A program made the position numbers and the translations under genes. A stretch of DNA of 64,000 nucleotides from Salvator merianae (taxonomy: Eukaryota > Chordata > Lepidosauria > Squamata > Teiidae): NCBI GenBank assembly GCA_003586115.2, contig QVOM02000119.1, positions 43,340,521 to 43,404,520 of the forward strand, in the 5' to 3' direction. Below the pieces are notes generated by a model that had not been told where the DNA came from, did not search any database, and saw only the letters and a list, made by a program, of their open reading frames with translations. This document shows positions 23,791 to 34,954 of the stretch, piece after piece. The stretch's first letter is position 1, and every line of letters starts with the position of its first letter.

Positions 23791-23932
23791 AGAAGAAGAA
23801 GAAGATGATGAAGAGGAAGAGTTGCGTTTTGTAGCCCACTTTTCTTACCCTAAGGGGACTGAAAGTGGCTGACCAACATTCTGTTCTTCTCCCCAAAACA
23901 GACACCTTGTGAGGTAACCACAAGGCCAAACT
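23791..23932 (-). mobile_element. Sauria-type SINE, antisense, internally deleted
   Basis: The SINE tail is seen as AGAAGAAGAAGA at 23791, then the body complementary to CCTCACAAGGTGTCTG at about 23900-23915. It jumps directly to ACCACAAGGCCAAACTG, the complement of the tRNA head of the full copy at 52955. The middle, including the B box, is missing. Confidence 0.75.
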
Positions 23933-24679
23933 GGTTCACAACTTCTTTCCTCAGTGAAACACCACTGAGCAGAGAAAAGTTTCTGGAAATAAAGAAAGCT
24001 CCTCCCTGCCTCCCAAATAGGAAAAAAGATTGCCTTTCCATAGAGCACATGGGATAATGGATTGAGCTCTAAGATTTTGCTGGAGCAAGAAAGGTACCCC
24101 TCTGCTTGACATTGTTTAAATATCTTCCTTCTTGCCTGCTTTATTGTGTTGCATCTGTTTTCCCTGGCTCTCCTGTTCCTCCTTACACAATAGTTTGATG
24201 GTGGCATCATCTAACTTTTTGATCTGAGCATTTTGTCAATTGTCTGGACTGGAAAAACAGGATTGCTAGGGCAGGTTTCAGAACTATCTGGCTGATCCTG
24301 CCCAATCATCAGTGAAGGGGTGCTCCAGCTGACTAGAAGGTACACTTTCCTGGACTGCAAGTGAAAGAGTGTCAAGGCTTGCAGGAAACCTCCAGAGGGG
24401 AACATTCCAGTCCTTGATGGAGAAGGAAGGAATCAGGACAACCTTGTGAAATGGATCTGTCTTGATGCAGAATCGAAGGGACTTGATCTAGCAGGATTAC
24501 TTGAGCATATGGGTGAATTGGGAGCTTCCCAACCACTCTGTTTGCAGTCCTCAGCTCCAAAAAGTGATCCTGCAGTCTTGCTTCTACTGGGGAAAGACCC
24601 TTAAGTTCTTGAACCCTCTCTTCCACCCCCTTTGTTCATATACAAGAATCCCGCAATATGGAATACTTTCCTCAGTCTT
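23933..24679. other. Unassigned intron sequence
   Basis: Short minus-strand frames (up to 84 codons) have no recognisable content. No element ends seen. Confidence 0.45.
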
Positions 24680-25155
24680 GAGGCCTTTCTGCACTACTCC
24701 TTAGGGCGTATCAGAAAGAGGACTATGGACCTCCCTTCTACATGTTAATACAGAATATGTGTGGCCATGCCCATCACTGGTATACTCCATTTGTAAAGGG
24801 TGGAGTATGATCCAGATCAAGGGGCCCTTGATCTGGATTACAAGTAGACCTCAATGTGGACCAGCACGGCCTAGCAGAAGGCATGCCTCCATGTTCCAGA
24901 CTACCAGAGGACTCATTTTGGTGGCATACCGAAGTATGCCACCAAAATGGGTTCCCACGGGCTCCGAGACTAGGAATGTTCATTTGGAGCCCCAAAAGAT
25001 CATGTGAGGTTTGGGACCAGGACAGAGATTGGTCTGGATTAGTGCCAGCATGCAGATGATGCTGTTCCAGACCACAGTGTGCCACCTCTGAACCAGCAGG
25101 CCTCACTAGTTGAGACCTGATGATTCTGATCATGGCACGATAGTGCAAAAACGTC
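24680..25155. mobile_element. Family C MITE
   Basis: Ends GAGGCCTTTCTGCACTAC and, inverted, GACGTTTTTGCACTATC. The interior has a near-perfect palindrome at 24810-24838 (ATCCAGATCAAGG...TTGATCTGGAT) and CACCAAAATGGGTTCCC. A 133-codon minus frame across it is a by-product of the repeat. Confidence 0.7.
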
Positions 25156-25236
25156 TTTGCTCTCACAAATTTCACCTGCCAACAAGAAAGATACTTTACT
25201 CCTTTTTTCTTCTGTCTTTTCCAACTAGCCTGAATA

Positions 25237-25309
25237 GCTTTATACTGAAGCCTGAATACCTCTATATTGAGGTCTGCTGGTGATCCAGATCAAGGGCCCC
25301 TTGATCTGG
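25237..25309. mobile_element. Family C fragment joined to CR1
   Basis: TATATTGAGGTCTGCTGGTG and GATCAAGGGCCCCTTGATCT are C interior sequences. The fragment runs straight into CR1 sequence at 25310. Confidence 0.55.
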
Positions 25310-25551
25310 AACACACTGGAAAGGGTTAGACAAATTCAGGGAGTACAGATGAATCAATGGCTACCAGAAAGGATGCTTCAGTACTGCAGGATACCTCTAA
25401 AGGTCATTTGCTGGCAGTGGAGGGCAAGTGTAGGTTTTTCCTTTGTCTTCTGCTTGAGAATGCCCACAAACAATTGGTGGGGCACTGTGTGAGAGTAGAT
25501 GGGCTATGGCCCAATCCAGCAGGGCTCCTCTTATTTTCTTATGTTCTTATG
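25310..25551 (+). mobile_element. CR1 LINE 3' fragment
   Basis: Sense orientation: GGTTAGACAAATTCAGGGAG, ATCAATGGCTACCAGAAAGG, CAATTGGTGGGGCACTGTGT, and the end GGGCTCCTCTTATTTTCTTA. Confidence 0.8.
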
Positions 25552-27240
25552 TGTATAGAATCTGTTTGCTCTATTTTTTTTCACTTGGAAAGAGAGGCAG
25601 TCAAAGCTGACCAGACTGATCAAAAGGACAGTTAATTACTCAGCTGATCCTCTCCAAGTTGATTATTAGGATAATTGAGAAATTGAAGTCTATCTGAGAC
25701 AGTGAAGGGAACTCTTTGGCTGAATCCACAGAAATCCTGATAGAGGCATGCAGAAAGTGTCTCTTGCTGTTAATCTGCCCCTTACTTCTAATGTTCTTTA
25801 TTGCCTGTTTCACTTGTTACCTGGAAAGGTACCCCAGGATTCATCATGCCTTCCACATCATGAACTTAGTCTGTTATTGTGTGTGTGTGAGTTCCGCCCT
25901 CTTCCTGGATCTCCAGCTGAGTTGTACAATGGTGATTTGCTGGCTTCCTGCACTGTCCACCCCTTTGGAGCTGTTCAGTAATTTATTGGTCGTTTGGATA
26001 TCCAAAGCTGCCATGCCTTTTAAGGCAGGAAATCTGCCCATGGAATCTGACTATCAGTGCTGATGGCTATACCACATAATGACTTCTGCATCATATCATG
26101 AGATCATCCCACTCTTTATAAACAGTGCCCTTTCTAGATCCTGGAGACTTTGGCATTCTGGTCAAGGCATGACTCTTTTCTCCTTCTGCCAACTTGCCAG
26201 GCTACCTGATTTCCCAGTGCCTCCCTCTTACTTTCCTGTTGTTCTTGCCATACTTGGCATTATCGTTGAATGTTGAATACAGTGCTGATGTGTATGCTCT
26301 GTTTCTGCTTTCTATGCATGATCTGTACTATGGAAAGAAAGTGGAATCATTGTAATAAGGAAAAATACGTCTCAGTCTTTTACTGTCTTTCCCATATGGA
26401 ACACATTGCTAGTTGAAAACAGAATCACAATAATTTATTACAGCCATTGTCCAACTAACAGTAAAATTACAATAACGTAAGTACTCTTGTCCAGCAGAAT
26501 CACTTTTTAAATCAATTTCACTTAAATTAAAGTAAGAAATTGCTACAGTTCCCCTGTTGCAGCTCACACTTGTAAAATAAGTAAGTTATCTTGTTGCTAG
26601 TTCTAGTTACTGTGTGTTTCTTGAATGCGTCACTTTCTTTGGCTAATTCTCCCAGTGTTCAGTGTTTTAGTTTTGCATCCTCTTCCCTTCTGATCCTCAG
26701 TAAAATCTGCTGGAGGGAAATAAAACACATATTTCACCCTTTGCTACCTTTTTCCTTATTCTCAGCTCCCCCTTTTCCCTGACCATTTTAAAACATCTGT
26801 TGTAAATTTTTCTTTAGCAGTTGGGGTGGCCTTTAGCATGTACAGAGTATCACTGGGGTATCAATAATAGTTTTTGCTACAAGGAAGTTGTCTTTCCTTT
26901 TAGTTTAACAGTCGCTGGCAGTAAAGGAAGAGGAGGGGTTGAAGCTAGAGAGGTAATGTTCCCAAGGCCCATGGCTTGCCCTTACTGTAGCAGAGGCCAC
27001 AAGCTAATCCTGGAAGATGTCCTGCTGACAAATGTCATGCTTAATTTGTTACTAAAATTAACACAATTGACACTCTCTCTCTCTCTGGTACTGTCCAGAT
27101 GACATACAGACTCTGTACGGCTTAAAGAACCTTCTCCAATTATTTCAGTCACTCTGAGGCTGCTTTTGCCAGCACTGTACACCTGCACCCAGTCAAATGG
27201 GATCAAATGAAATATGTTATGAATGTCCTAAAATTTGTAG
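25552..27240. other. Unassigned intron sequence
   Basis: A 115-codon frame at 25716-26063 is hydrophobic but shows no family motif or exon context. A CT run lies at about 27072-27085. Confidence 0.45.
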
Positions 27241-27324
27241 GAAGAACTGAAAACCTGGGCATGCAGAGGCAGGTCCCTATTCCAGGATATAATCTGGAAT
27301 AAAGCCCAGTGCAGAAAAGACGCT
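27241..27324. mobile_element. Family A MITE, right half only
   Basis: GGTCCCTATTCCAGGATATA, AATCTGGAATAAAGCCC and GTGCAGAAAAGACGC match the right arm of A. The left arm is absent. Confidence 0.7.
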
Positions 27325-28519
27325 GGTGTTTGGACCATAGTCCAACTTAAATTTAGCTGTTAATCTGTCTTTGTAAGGATGACCTCTGTCAGACTGTCAG
27401 ATAAATGAAGGTAGCTTTTAAACCAGCTTAGCTGTCCCCCACAAAAGTTGCTGTTATCCAGTGTTGTGACTAGGAGCCCAAATTCTTCTTGAGGTATTTC
27501 TGGACAGCCAGCCATCAAGTTTCATCCATAAAGAAAATGAATAATCAAGTAAATACTCTTTTCGAGACCAGCTTACTATTGTAGGCAACAGAAATGGCAT
27601 CTCTGGGAGAAGGTCAGCTCCTACATTCATTGGAAGCTTTTGGAAGAGCTGACTGCAAACAGATTTTCACTGCCCCAGTGTGGACTTATGTCAAACTGTG
27701 CCCAATGAAAGCTGACAAGCTGACAGACTAGATCTGTCAGTGGAATATAGGGGGAAAGGGGATGCCTGCTATGCCTATCTTAGAGATACGGATACAAAAT
27801 GTAAGGCCATGGGTGCGCCAGGGTAATTCTTGTAAATGATATATGCCTATATTTGGAAAGTTGTCTGATGCTATGATGAGGTGGGGAAACAGTCATGCTG
27901 AAGCAAGAAATGGATTTTAAATCTCTTTGTCAGAAATGGTCAACACAGAGCAGATATTTCAAGAGTATTCCCTTTGGACTTGACTATGACCTGAAAAATG
28001 TTAATACCAAATTTTAATTAAAAGAGTTTAGGATAGACCCAGGAGGCAGGCAGCAGTAACCATCTGATCTTGTAGCTTAGCAGTGAGTAGCCAAGAATGA
28101 AAGGAAGGACAAAGGTGAAAGACCAGAAGATCCTCTTTCTGCATCTCTGGCAGCAAAGATATTCTTGTAAATCGGGCTTTTCTTTCTGCTTTTTTCATTT
28201 CTTACATTAAACAGATACTAGAAGAAGATCAAAACGTAGTTGATGCACAGAAGATGAGTTAAAAGGAAGCTAAGAGAAATAGTTAGGAGTTTCAGATTCT
28301 GTCTGAGAGCTTTGAGGTTATTTTAAACAATTATACTAGAAGCTCAGATAAAACACTTACTACAGAACAGAAAAGCCACATACAAGTCCAAAGAAAAATC
28401 AGTGTGATTCTACACTAGTCAAGGATACTGTGAAAAGAAAAAGAATAAAAAGAAGTTGAAATCCTGCCTAAACAAAGAAGGTGGAAAGGATCACAACAGA
28501 AAAATGGTCTTCAAGCACT
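27325..28519. other. Unassigned intron sequence
   Basis: AT-rich, nothing recognised. Confidence 0.5.
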
Positions 28520-28710
28520 GGCCCTTTCTGCACTTACCTGCCTGAAGTTGGAAAGTGGGTCTACAATAGCCAGGCACACTGATCCTGACCATGGGAAGTA
28601 GAGATAGAGGGTACCAGCGGTGGGCGAGGCCTCTCTATTCCACACTAATGAGTGCATAGATGAGGCCCAGGACTACCTTGTATTCCAGAACAAAAGTAAG
28701 TGCAGAAAGC
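28520..28710. mobile_element. Family C MITE, short form
   Basis: Ends GGCCCTTTCTGCACTTACCT and AAAAGTAAGTGCAGAAAGC are clear inverted repeats. The interior is an abbreviated C sequence with GATCCTGACCATGG and GAGGCCCAGGACT. Confidence 0.75.
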
Positions 28711-29164
28711 TGTGTAAGTCACCTAGTTCACCTAATGATAGAATTGCTTCTAGGCATTCCTCAAACGAGGCAGTGCAACAGAGAGCAGATTACTGTGTAG
28801 ACCAAGGCCTGTACCCTAATGGGTTTTCATTGCAGCCTACATTTTTTTTTTTTTTTTATGATTCAATGCAATAAAAAATAACATTAAAGCAAATAAACTT
28901 TGTCTTTGTGGCCACCAAAAAATTGCTACCATTTCACTAACGAACAAAAAAGAAAAACCAAGTGTGTTTTCACTTCACTGCAGAAGGACTTCACTGCAAG
29001 AAAGCAGAGTAAGGGACAATTCTGAATGTCTGCTAACACTGGCTCTCTTACCAGTTATGGTCGGAATGTTGTTTTGACTTCATTAAAGCTACATTGGGGA
29101 AAGTGTATCAGAAAATTGCAAATGTGACTGCTAATTTGAAATGTGTTTTTTTTTAAAAAAAATA
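28711..29164. other. Unassigned intron sequence with T run
   Basis: A T run lies at about 28842-28858. Confidence 0.5.
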
Positions 29165-30437
29165 GGGCCGTTTGGAGGAATTTTTGGTATTACTAAATCT
29201 AAGGGACATTTAGAGACAAATGGAAGGATAATGACTGGAAGGCCATGGTCCGCCATCATAAATTTAATCCGTATCAGAAGAGTACAAGGACTGAATTCAT
29301 CCTCTGATCGTTCCCACAGTTACAGTTTAACACGGATTCAATTCGTACTTGCTCGTTCCCACACTGATATTTCCCGTGCTCGACATGGAGAAACAGTACC
29401 TTTTACTGCCTCCACCCCTCATCAAATTCTCCTCTCTGTGCAGTCAGTGATTGGCTGCAGTCCCAACGTTCAAATCGTGACGTCACAGGGGCGGGAAAGT
29501 CAAGCTCCACTCTCCGTATGTCCCCGCTGCTGCCTCAAAACATGGATTCACTTGACAGCATTACTAGTCATTCTCCATTTGCTCCTTCTCCCTCCTACAG
29601 CCTCTGTCTACACAAGCAGAACTTTAAAACTATGTGTACCACACAATTAAGCTTTTTAAAGGATTGATGGCAATTTCTGCTCCCTTGCAAGTGCACTTTT
29701 GCACAATTGTGCAATTTAAAAGTAGCACAAAAGCAGGGAGAGGTCCATGAGGAAGGGGAAACGTGGGGAGGGAACATGGGGAGGCTCTATTATCTTGATA
29801 GTGCAGTTCATTGCCAGCAAATGGACTCTGCCTCATTTCCTCCCGAGACATCCGCAGCGACATGTGTCCCCGCTGTGTAGCTGTGTGCTGCCGATGGCAA
29901 AACTCATCTTGAGTGGGTCCTTTGTTGGGGCAAGAGGACTGCAACAGGTGCAGTTTCTTTTTTGGTTTAAAGAGCAGGCGGAAGTGGAGGAAGACTTTCA
30001 TTTCTTCCTGGCAGTGTCGAATGGGGGATAAAGAAAGAGAAAGGACCGCAGCTTAGCGAAGTAAAAAGGAGGACAGTTTCTTTTCCCCTGGCAGCGACGG
30101 AAGGGGAGATAATGGGGGCAGAGGAAACTACTGCGCTTCCTGCCCATCCACAAAGTCTGTCATTGGATGGCACAAAATGGGGATCCCTCCCTCTGCACGC
30201 CCCCCCAAAAGTACAGTCCCCCCAAATAGTCTCCTTCCCTGTTCCCACATTGCAAAGTAAAGCGCGCTAGCGATCTGGAACGGCTTGAGAACTCATTAAA
30301 TCCGAATACAAAATAGTCCGGATTTCACCAATTTAGTCCAGAAAAACTAAGGAACGGCAAGATCATGTCGGGCCAGCAGGCACTGAAGATGGCTTGTAAA
30401 CTGATTAAATGCCGTGTCGGAACGCGGCCGAAGAGAC
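29165..30437. mobile_element. Unclassified repeat D, copy 2
   Basis: It is homologous to 1735-3432 from about GGCCATGGTCCGCCATCATA to GGAACGCGGCCGAAGAG, with one central unit instead of two. The possible terminal inverted repeats are TTTAATCCGT and TTTAATCAGT. Overlapping frames of 94-169 codons (longest 29141-29650 +) have no domain content. It retains more CpG sites than copy 1 (for example CGTGACGTCACAGG versus the mutated form), so it is younger or less methylated. Confidence 0.7.
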
Positions 30438-31737
30438 ATTTAGGCTTTCTTCTATCTGGGGTTACTTGCAAGCTATATGAAGTCTTGTTCACCTGGCAAG
30501 GATGGGTGAATCTACCCTTGTTGCAGCAGAATGAGTCCAGGTGTTGTTAAGTGAAGCAACAGTGTTAGAGGACCCCCCCCCCCCAAAGACTCTCTGCCAC
30601 CATACTTCACAGTTTCCTCTCACCTTGCCTGTGGTCCAGGATCAGATACAAGCTGGTAATCTCTTTTTTTGCTGGTCTGGGGTCTGTAGATGCTTCCACC
30701 TGTCACAGGTTGATCTCCCTTCCCAAGATCTCTGGGCTGGGTATGAGAGGAGGGGGAAATGATTAAGTAGCAGCCGGTGCCAAATGGGCAATGACGTAGG
30801 GGAAGATCTCCGCCTCCTGTACCATGTACTTGGCGGAAGCTGTGCAGAGTCTGGGGAACTGCTTTCAAAGCTCTACAATCCAATTTTATGAAACATTGCC
30901 TCCTCTGACCATTGCTATCCTCTGAATAGATGGCTGCCATACCTAACCCAAACCACATTTATGAAATATGATGATCGTTTGTGATGCTACTTATGTAGTA
31001 CCAATCATTTTTCTTTGCTGTAAACATTTTTATTTTATTGTAAATTTATTTGATTAATTTTTTTGGAGTCATTTTGGAAATAATTAAAAAGATAATACGT
31101 TATGATCCACATCACGCTAAGTTGCCTCCTCCCTCCCCCATCCATCCACATAGGTGAGATGAGTTGAATTAAGCACCACCAATTGCCCCAAGAGTCATTT
31201 AATGTAAGAATAGAGTAAGTTGAATTACAAGGTGACTAGGGTGGCTTGTCCATCATGGCCCTGGGACAACTAGGAGATGCCCTGGAAGCCCATGTAAACA
31301 CAGCCAAAGATTAAAAGGACTCTAGCAGAAGTAAAATCAAGGAAACCTGGCATGTATCTTTGATGAAGGGCACCATGAGACATTTGTCAAAATGAGGAAG
31401 TCTTATCATCTCCACAGCTACGCCACTTGTAGTTATATCTATCTGAAGACATTTTCTATTAAGTTCAGAGAAATATAATTTTGCCAAAGTAAAGCTGCAT
31501 TTTTGCCCATGTAAACTACTGTTATAATGATAACAGGAAACAACTGATTAATTCAGTGCTGTTAGGTGTTCTTTTTCATGCATTAAAGGTTGTATTAAAA
31601 CTTAGTGGTTTATATATTTTGCTTATTTCTCATCCTTCCTCTAAGAAGGCCTCATAAGATCAAACCCAAGGGGCAGTGGTGATGTCCATGTAATACCTGC
31701 TGTAACAAATTTACAAGGCTCTTTGAGGGCAAAGTCA
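30438..31737. other. Unassigned intron sequence with C run
   Basis: A run of 12-13 C lies at about 30572-30584. Nothing else recognised. Confidence 0.5.
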
Positions 31738-32194
31738 CTCAGAGTGTGATCAGACAGGGTTTTTTTCAGTCACCCTTTTTGTAAAAAAATGTCTCTTCTG
31801 TAGACACACAAAAAATCGGCATTCAGTTAAAAGAATAATCCTACTTCAAGTTTCCACATGTTGCTCTTTCACCTTGAGTACCTTTCTGAGAAGTGCTCAC
31901 CACTGATTGACCATGCATCTGTCAGGTTTCCCATGGCTCTGATGGGTCAGTCAACAGTAGCATTTGGTCCCATGCTGATGGGCTAAATTTTCCTCTTCTC
32001 TTCTTATGAAGCTCCCTGACCAATGCGACTGAAAGAAAGAGTCACTTTTGGTGTCATTTTACCCCTTTTGAGAAAAAAGTGGCCATTCCCAGGCTTCAGT
32101 ACAGAGTAAGGTGGTTTTAGTGATTTTTTGTCTGCCATTGCAGGCTCAAATTCTCCCAAAGTGCATCTCATTAAGAGTGTCTGATCACACCTTG
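31738..32194. mobile_element. Foldback DNA element with TGTGATCAGACA ends
   Basis: AGAGTGTGATCAGACAGGG on the left is inverted as GAGTGTCTGATCACACC on the right. A second inverted pair inside is CACCCTTTTTGTAAAAAAA and TTTTGAGAAAAAAGTGG. There is no coding capacity. The superfamily is not decided. Confidence 0.65.
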
Positions 32195-32254
32195 AGATTC
32201 GCAGGGAATTGGTTGCTGTCTGGCCTAGGTTTCTGGATCAATTGCAATTACAGA

Positions 32255-33257
32255 AGCCTGATAATGTGCTGGGATCTAGTCAAAAACTTTATTTATTTTA
32301 ATATGCAGATGATATCTAGCTCTATCTCTCTGTGCCATCTGAATCAGAAGAGTTGGCTGAAGTGCTTGGAAGGTACTTGGTGGCTGTAATGGAATGAATG
32401 GGGATAAATAAATTGTAACTGAATCCAGCAAGGTGGAGGTGATGTGTGTTAGAGGGTCTCAGGTCCATGAAGTAGGGAGGCCATCCTGTTCTTGATGGCA
32501 ATGTATTACCTTGGAAGAGACAGGTATGAAATCTGGGGGTGCTCTTGGACTTTTTAATGACACTTGACATTCAGGTGGAGGCAGTGGCCAAAAGTATCTA
32601 TTTCTAGCTATGACTGGTTTGCCAGCTATGGGCCATTCTGGATAGATATCTGGCTACAGTAATCCATGCTCTGGTAACTTCCAGATTGGATACTGAAATG
32701 CCCTCTATGTGGGGTTGCCCTTGAAGACAGTTGGAAGCTGCAGCTATTACAGAATGCAGCAGCAAAACTATTAACTGATACTGCTGGCTGGATGCATATC
32801 TCACCATTTTAAAAGGGCTGAACTGGTTGCCAATTCATTACTGAACCCAATTCAACTTTGACCTATAAAACCTTAAATGACTTGGGCCCAAAATATCTAA
32901 AGAATGCCTTCTCCCATATCAACCTGTCTGTGTCTTAAGATTTGCAGATGAGGTTCTCCTGGTTATACCACCACCTTCAGTTGCTAAAAGGGTGCCTACT
33001 CAGGATAGGTGTTTCTTAGTGGTAACCCTTATATTATCAAACAGTCTCCCTCCTTGGTGTGCCAGGCATCATTTTTACATGTATTTAGAAGACATATCAA
33101 TTTAACCTGTCTTTTGGGTGAGGAAACAGCTTCCCCTCCTGGCTTTCAGCCAGTATTGTTTTTATTGGGTTTCTTCTACTACTGTTTTTAGTGGGTTTTT
33201 ACTATTGTAACTGCCCTGAAACTTTTGGATATAGGGTGGGATAAAACTACATATGAA

Positions 33258-33288
<31 letters not shown>

Positions 33289-33290
33289 AT
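32255..33290 (+). mobile_element. L2 LINE, 3' third with YADD motif
   Basis: The reverse transcriptase active site is visible as TATGCAGATGATATC (Tyr-Ala-Asp-Asp-Ile) at about 32304. It is followed by the L2 order: AGTTGGCTGAAGTGCTTGG, TGAATCCAGCAAGGTGGAGG, GCAGCAGCAAAACTATTAAC, GGGCTGAACTGGTTGCCAAT, CCTTAAATGACTTGGGCCC, and the 3' end GTAACTGCCCTGAAAC with an AAAT array. Stops and frameshifts break the frame, so it is a fossil. Confidence 0.85.
33255..33290. repeat. (AAAT)n microsatellite at L2 tail
   Basis: About nine AAAT units directly after the L2 3' end. Confidence 0.95.
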
Positions 33291-33329
33291 GTTGTGTCTC
33301 TTGGCCCTAGTCTGTTATTTCCACACAAC

Positions 33330-33569
33330 AAAGTGAAACAGGCTTGTACAGTGGCCCACTGATTGCTTCTGGGCATTCTCAAGCAGAAGACAAGGACAAA
33401 ACCTTCACTTGCTCTTGACTCCCTGTAAATGGCCTTTAGAGGTATCCTGTCAGTCTCTCCAACCTGAAGGCAGTACCTAGGCATTCATTCTAGTAACCAT
33501 TGATACACCTGACCTCCATGAATCTCTCCAATCCATTCTTAAAGCTCTCCAGGCTGGTTGTTGAGACCA
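33330..33569 (-). mobile_element. CR1 LINE 3' fragment
   Basis: Antisense CR1: GTGGCCCACTGATTGCTTCT, AAATGGCCTTTAGAGGTATC, CTTAAAGCTCTCCAGGCTGG. It lacks the extreme 3' tip and is cut at its other side by a B element. Confidence 0.8.
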
Positions 33570-33966
33570 GGAGTCTTTTCACACTTAAAACTAGTGAGCA
33601 TCTGAGACACTCACTAGTCAAGTGCCTCTGCTGCAAAATCATGCTCCACAGCTGTACTGGGAGCAGCTGGTGTGAATACACATCTGCATGGCATAGCTGT
33701 GCTTGCGCAATGGCATGGTGCAGTGTGTTGTGCCTGTGTGATGGTGTGGCATTGCCAGTTGTCATGGCAGCATCCAGAAGCTTCCTGGCCACTGTCATGG
33801 AGCAGAACAGCAGAAGGATGCTAGCATTTGCACTATGAATGCTGGTATCCTGCTGGTGTTCTGTTCCAAGACCTTGCAGTGCAGACAGTCTCTGTGCTTC
33901 AAGGTCTATTCCACTGTGGAATGTTCGTTGACAAACATTCTATAGTGGAAAGTGTGAAAAGGCCCC
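33570..33966. mobile_element. Family B MITE
   Basis: Ends GGAGTCTTTTCACACTT and (inverted) GGGGCCTTTTCACACTT. The interior has ACTAGTGAGCATCTGAGA, GCTCCACAGCTGTACTGGG and CATTCTATAGTGG. It lies at the point where the CR1 copy breaks off. Confidence 0.75.
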
Positions 33967-34008
33967 AGTTCTCCTCACTGGCCTAGATAAAACCAAGGTT
34001 CTGAATCA

Positions 34009-34110
34009 GGCTGTCTTCACATGCGGTAACAATAACAACAAAAATAAAGAAACCCTCTGAGGCAGCTTAGAAATGGTTTAGAAGCGTTATGCTAGTGGAT
34101 TCTTCTACAT
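34009..34110. mobile_element. Fragment of a DNA element, shared with 62287-62475
   Basis: GGCTGTCTTCACATGCGGTA and AAACCCTCTGAGGCAGCTTA match GGCTGTGTTCATATGCAGTA and AACACCTCTGAAGTGGCTTT at 62.3 kb in the same order. Confidence 0.5.
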
Positions 34111-34504
34111 GCTAACCTCCTTCTCCCCACTTCTGGCCTTTTGTCTTGGAGATCCCTCCAGACATGGGCTAAAACTTGAGATTATCCTGGGTTGATGTTT
34201 GGAATGCCATGTGTAATTGTGACTTCCCTATATAGTCGAAGGATATTGAGGCAATATCCCATAATTTTGCTATTATGAGAAATTCATAAATGATGCTGGG
34301 TTTCCTCTAATAGCCATGCTGCTGTCTTGTCTAGCAACTTTATTCCTTATCAGCACTCTTTCAGCTATCTGGAAGCCAGCCAAACGTGTGGAAAAAAAGC
34401 CCCAGGGGAACTGAGTGGGCGCTTGGCTGACTGCAAGAGCAATCATAACGAAAGAAGCCAGCAGACATAGGCAAAAGCCCATGCTTGCCTTCCACGTCTT
34501 ATGG

Positions 34505-34560
34505 GGGCAATAAGAGGCAACTGCAGGATCTTTTTTAGATCCTGTGATTGCCTCTTGCCC
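34505..34560. other. Compact hairpin, 21 paired bases
   Basis: The left arm 34505-34531 (GGGCAA, GAGGCAA, CAGGATCT) pairs with the right arm 34537-34560 (AGATCCTG, TTGCCTC, TTGCCC). There is a 3-nt bulge, a 3-nt internal loop and a T-rich terminal loop. It may be a tiny foldback element or a microRNA-like precursor; nothing further supports either. Confidence 0.6.
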
Positions 34561-34910
34561 TCTGGAGGCACCCTGGATGAAGGTGTGATAATTTGTTAAA
34601 ATACTTATGAAGATGAAATAAAGAAGAAATTACTGAAGGACTAGCTAAGCAGATTTTTTAAAAAAACTATTTTAAAAAATAGCTAATTTATGAGGAAGTA
34701 ACATTTCTATATTACTTCCTGCAATTAGAAATGACATCTCCATTCTTGAACCATCTGGGGTGTGAAAGCAAATGCTTCTGTGGAAATCCAATTGATTCAA
34801 AAACATAGAAAGGAAATTGCTAAGAAAAAAACAAAACAAAGAACAAAGAAATGACCTATTTGTCCATGCTTGATCATATCCTGCCACTCCATTCTTTTTG
34901 GAGATTTATA

Positions 34911-34954
34911 CAAGTGTGTGTGTGTGTGCGCACGCACACTCACACACACACACG
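34911..34954. repeat. (TG)n followed by (CA)n microsatellite
   Basis: GTGTGTGTGTGTGTGCG switches to CACGCACACTCACACACACA, so the block is itself an imperfect inverted repeat. Confidence 0.9.

Noticed and set aside
24774..25175. 133-codon minus frame
   Set aside because: It coincides with a C element from end to end; similar peptide pieces recur wherever C copies occur (for example at 12956-13168).
25716..26063. Hydrophobic 115-codon frame as a small membrane protein
   Set aside because: No conserved motif, no exon signals, and pyrimidine-rich DNA yields such frames by chance.
29141..29650. 169-codon open frame
   Set aside because: It lies in repeat D, has no recognisable domain, and the homologous stretch in the other D copy is split into shorter frames.
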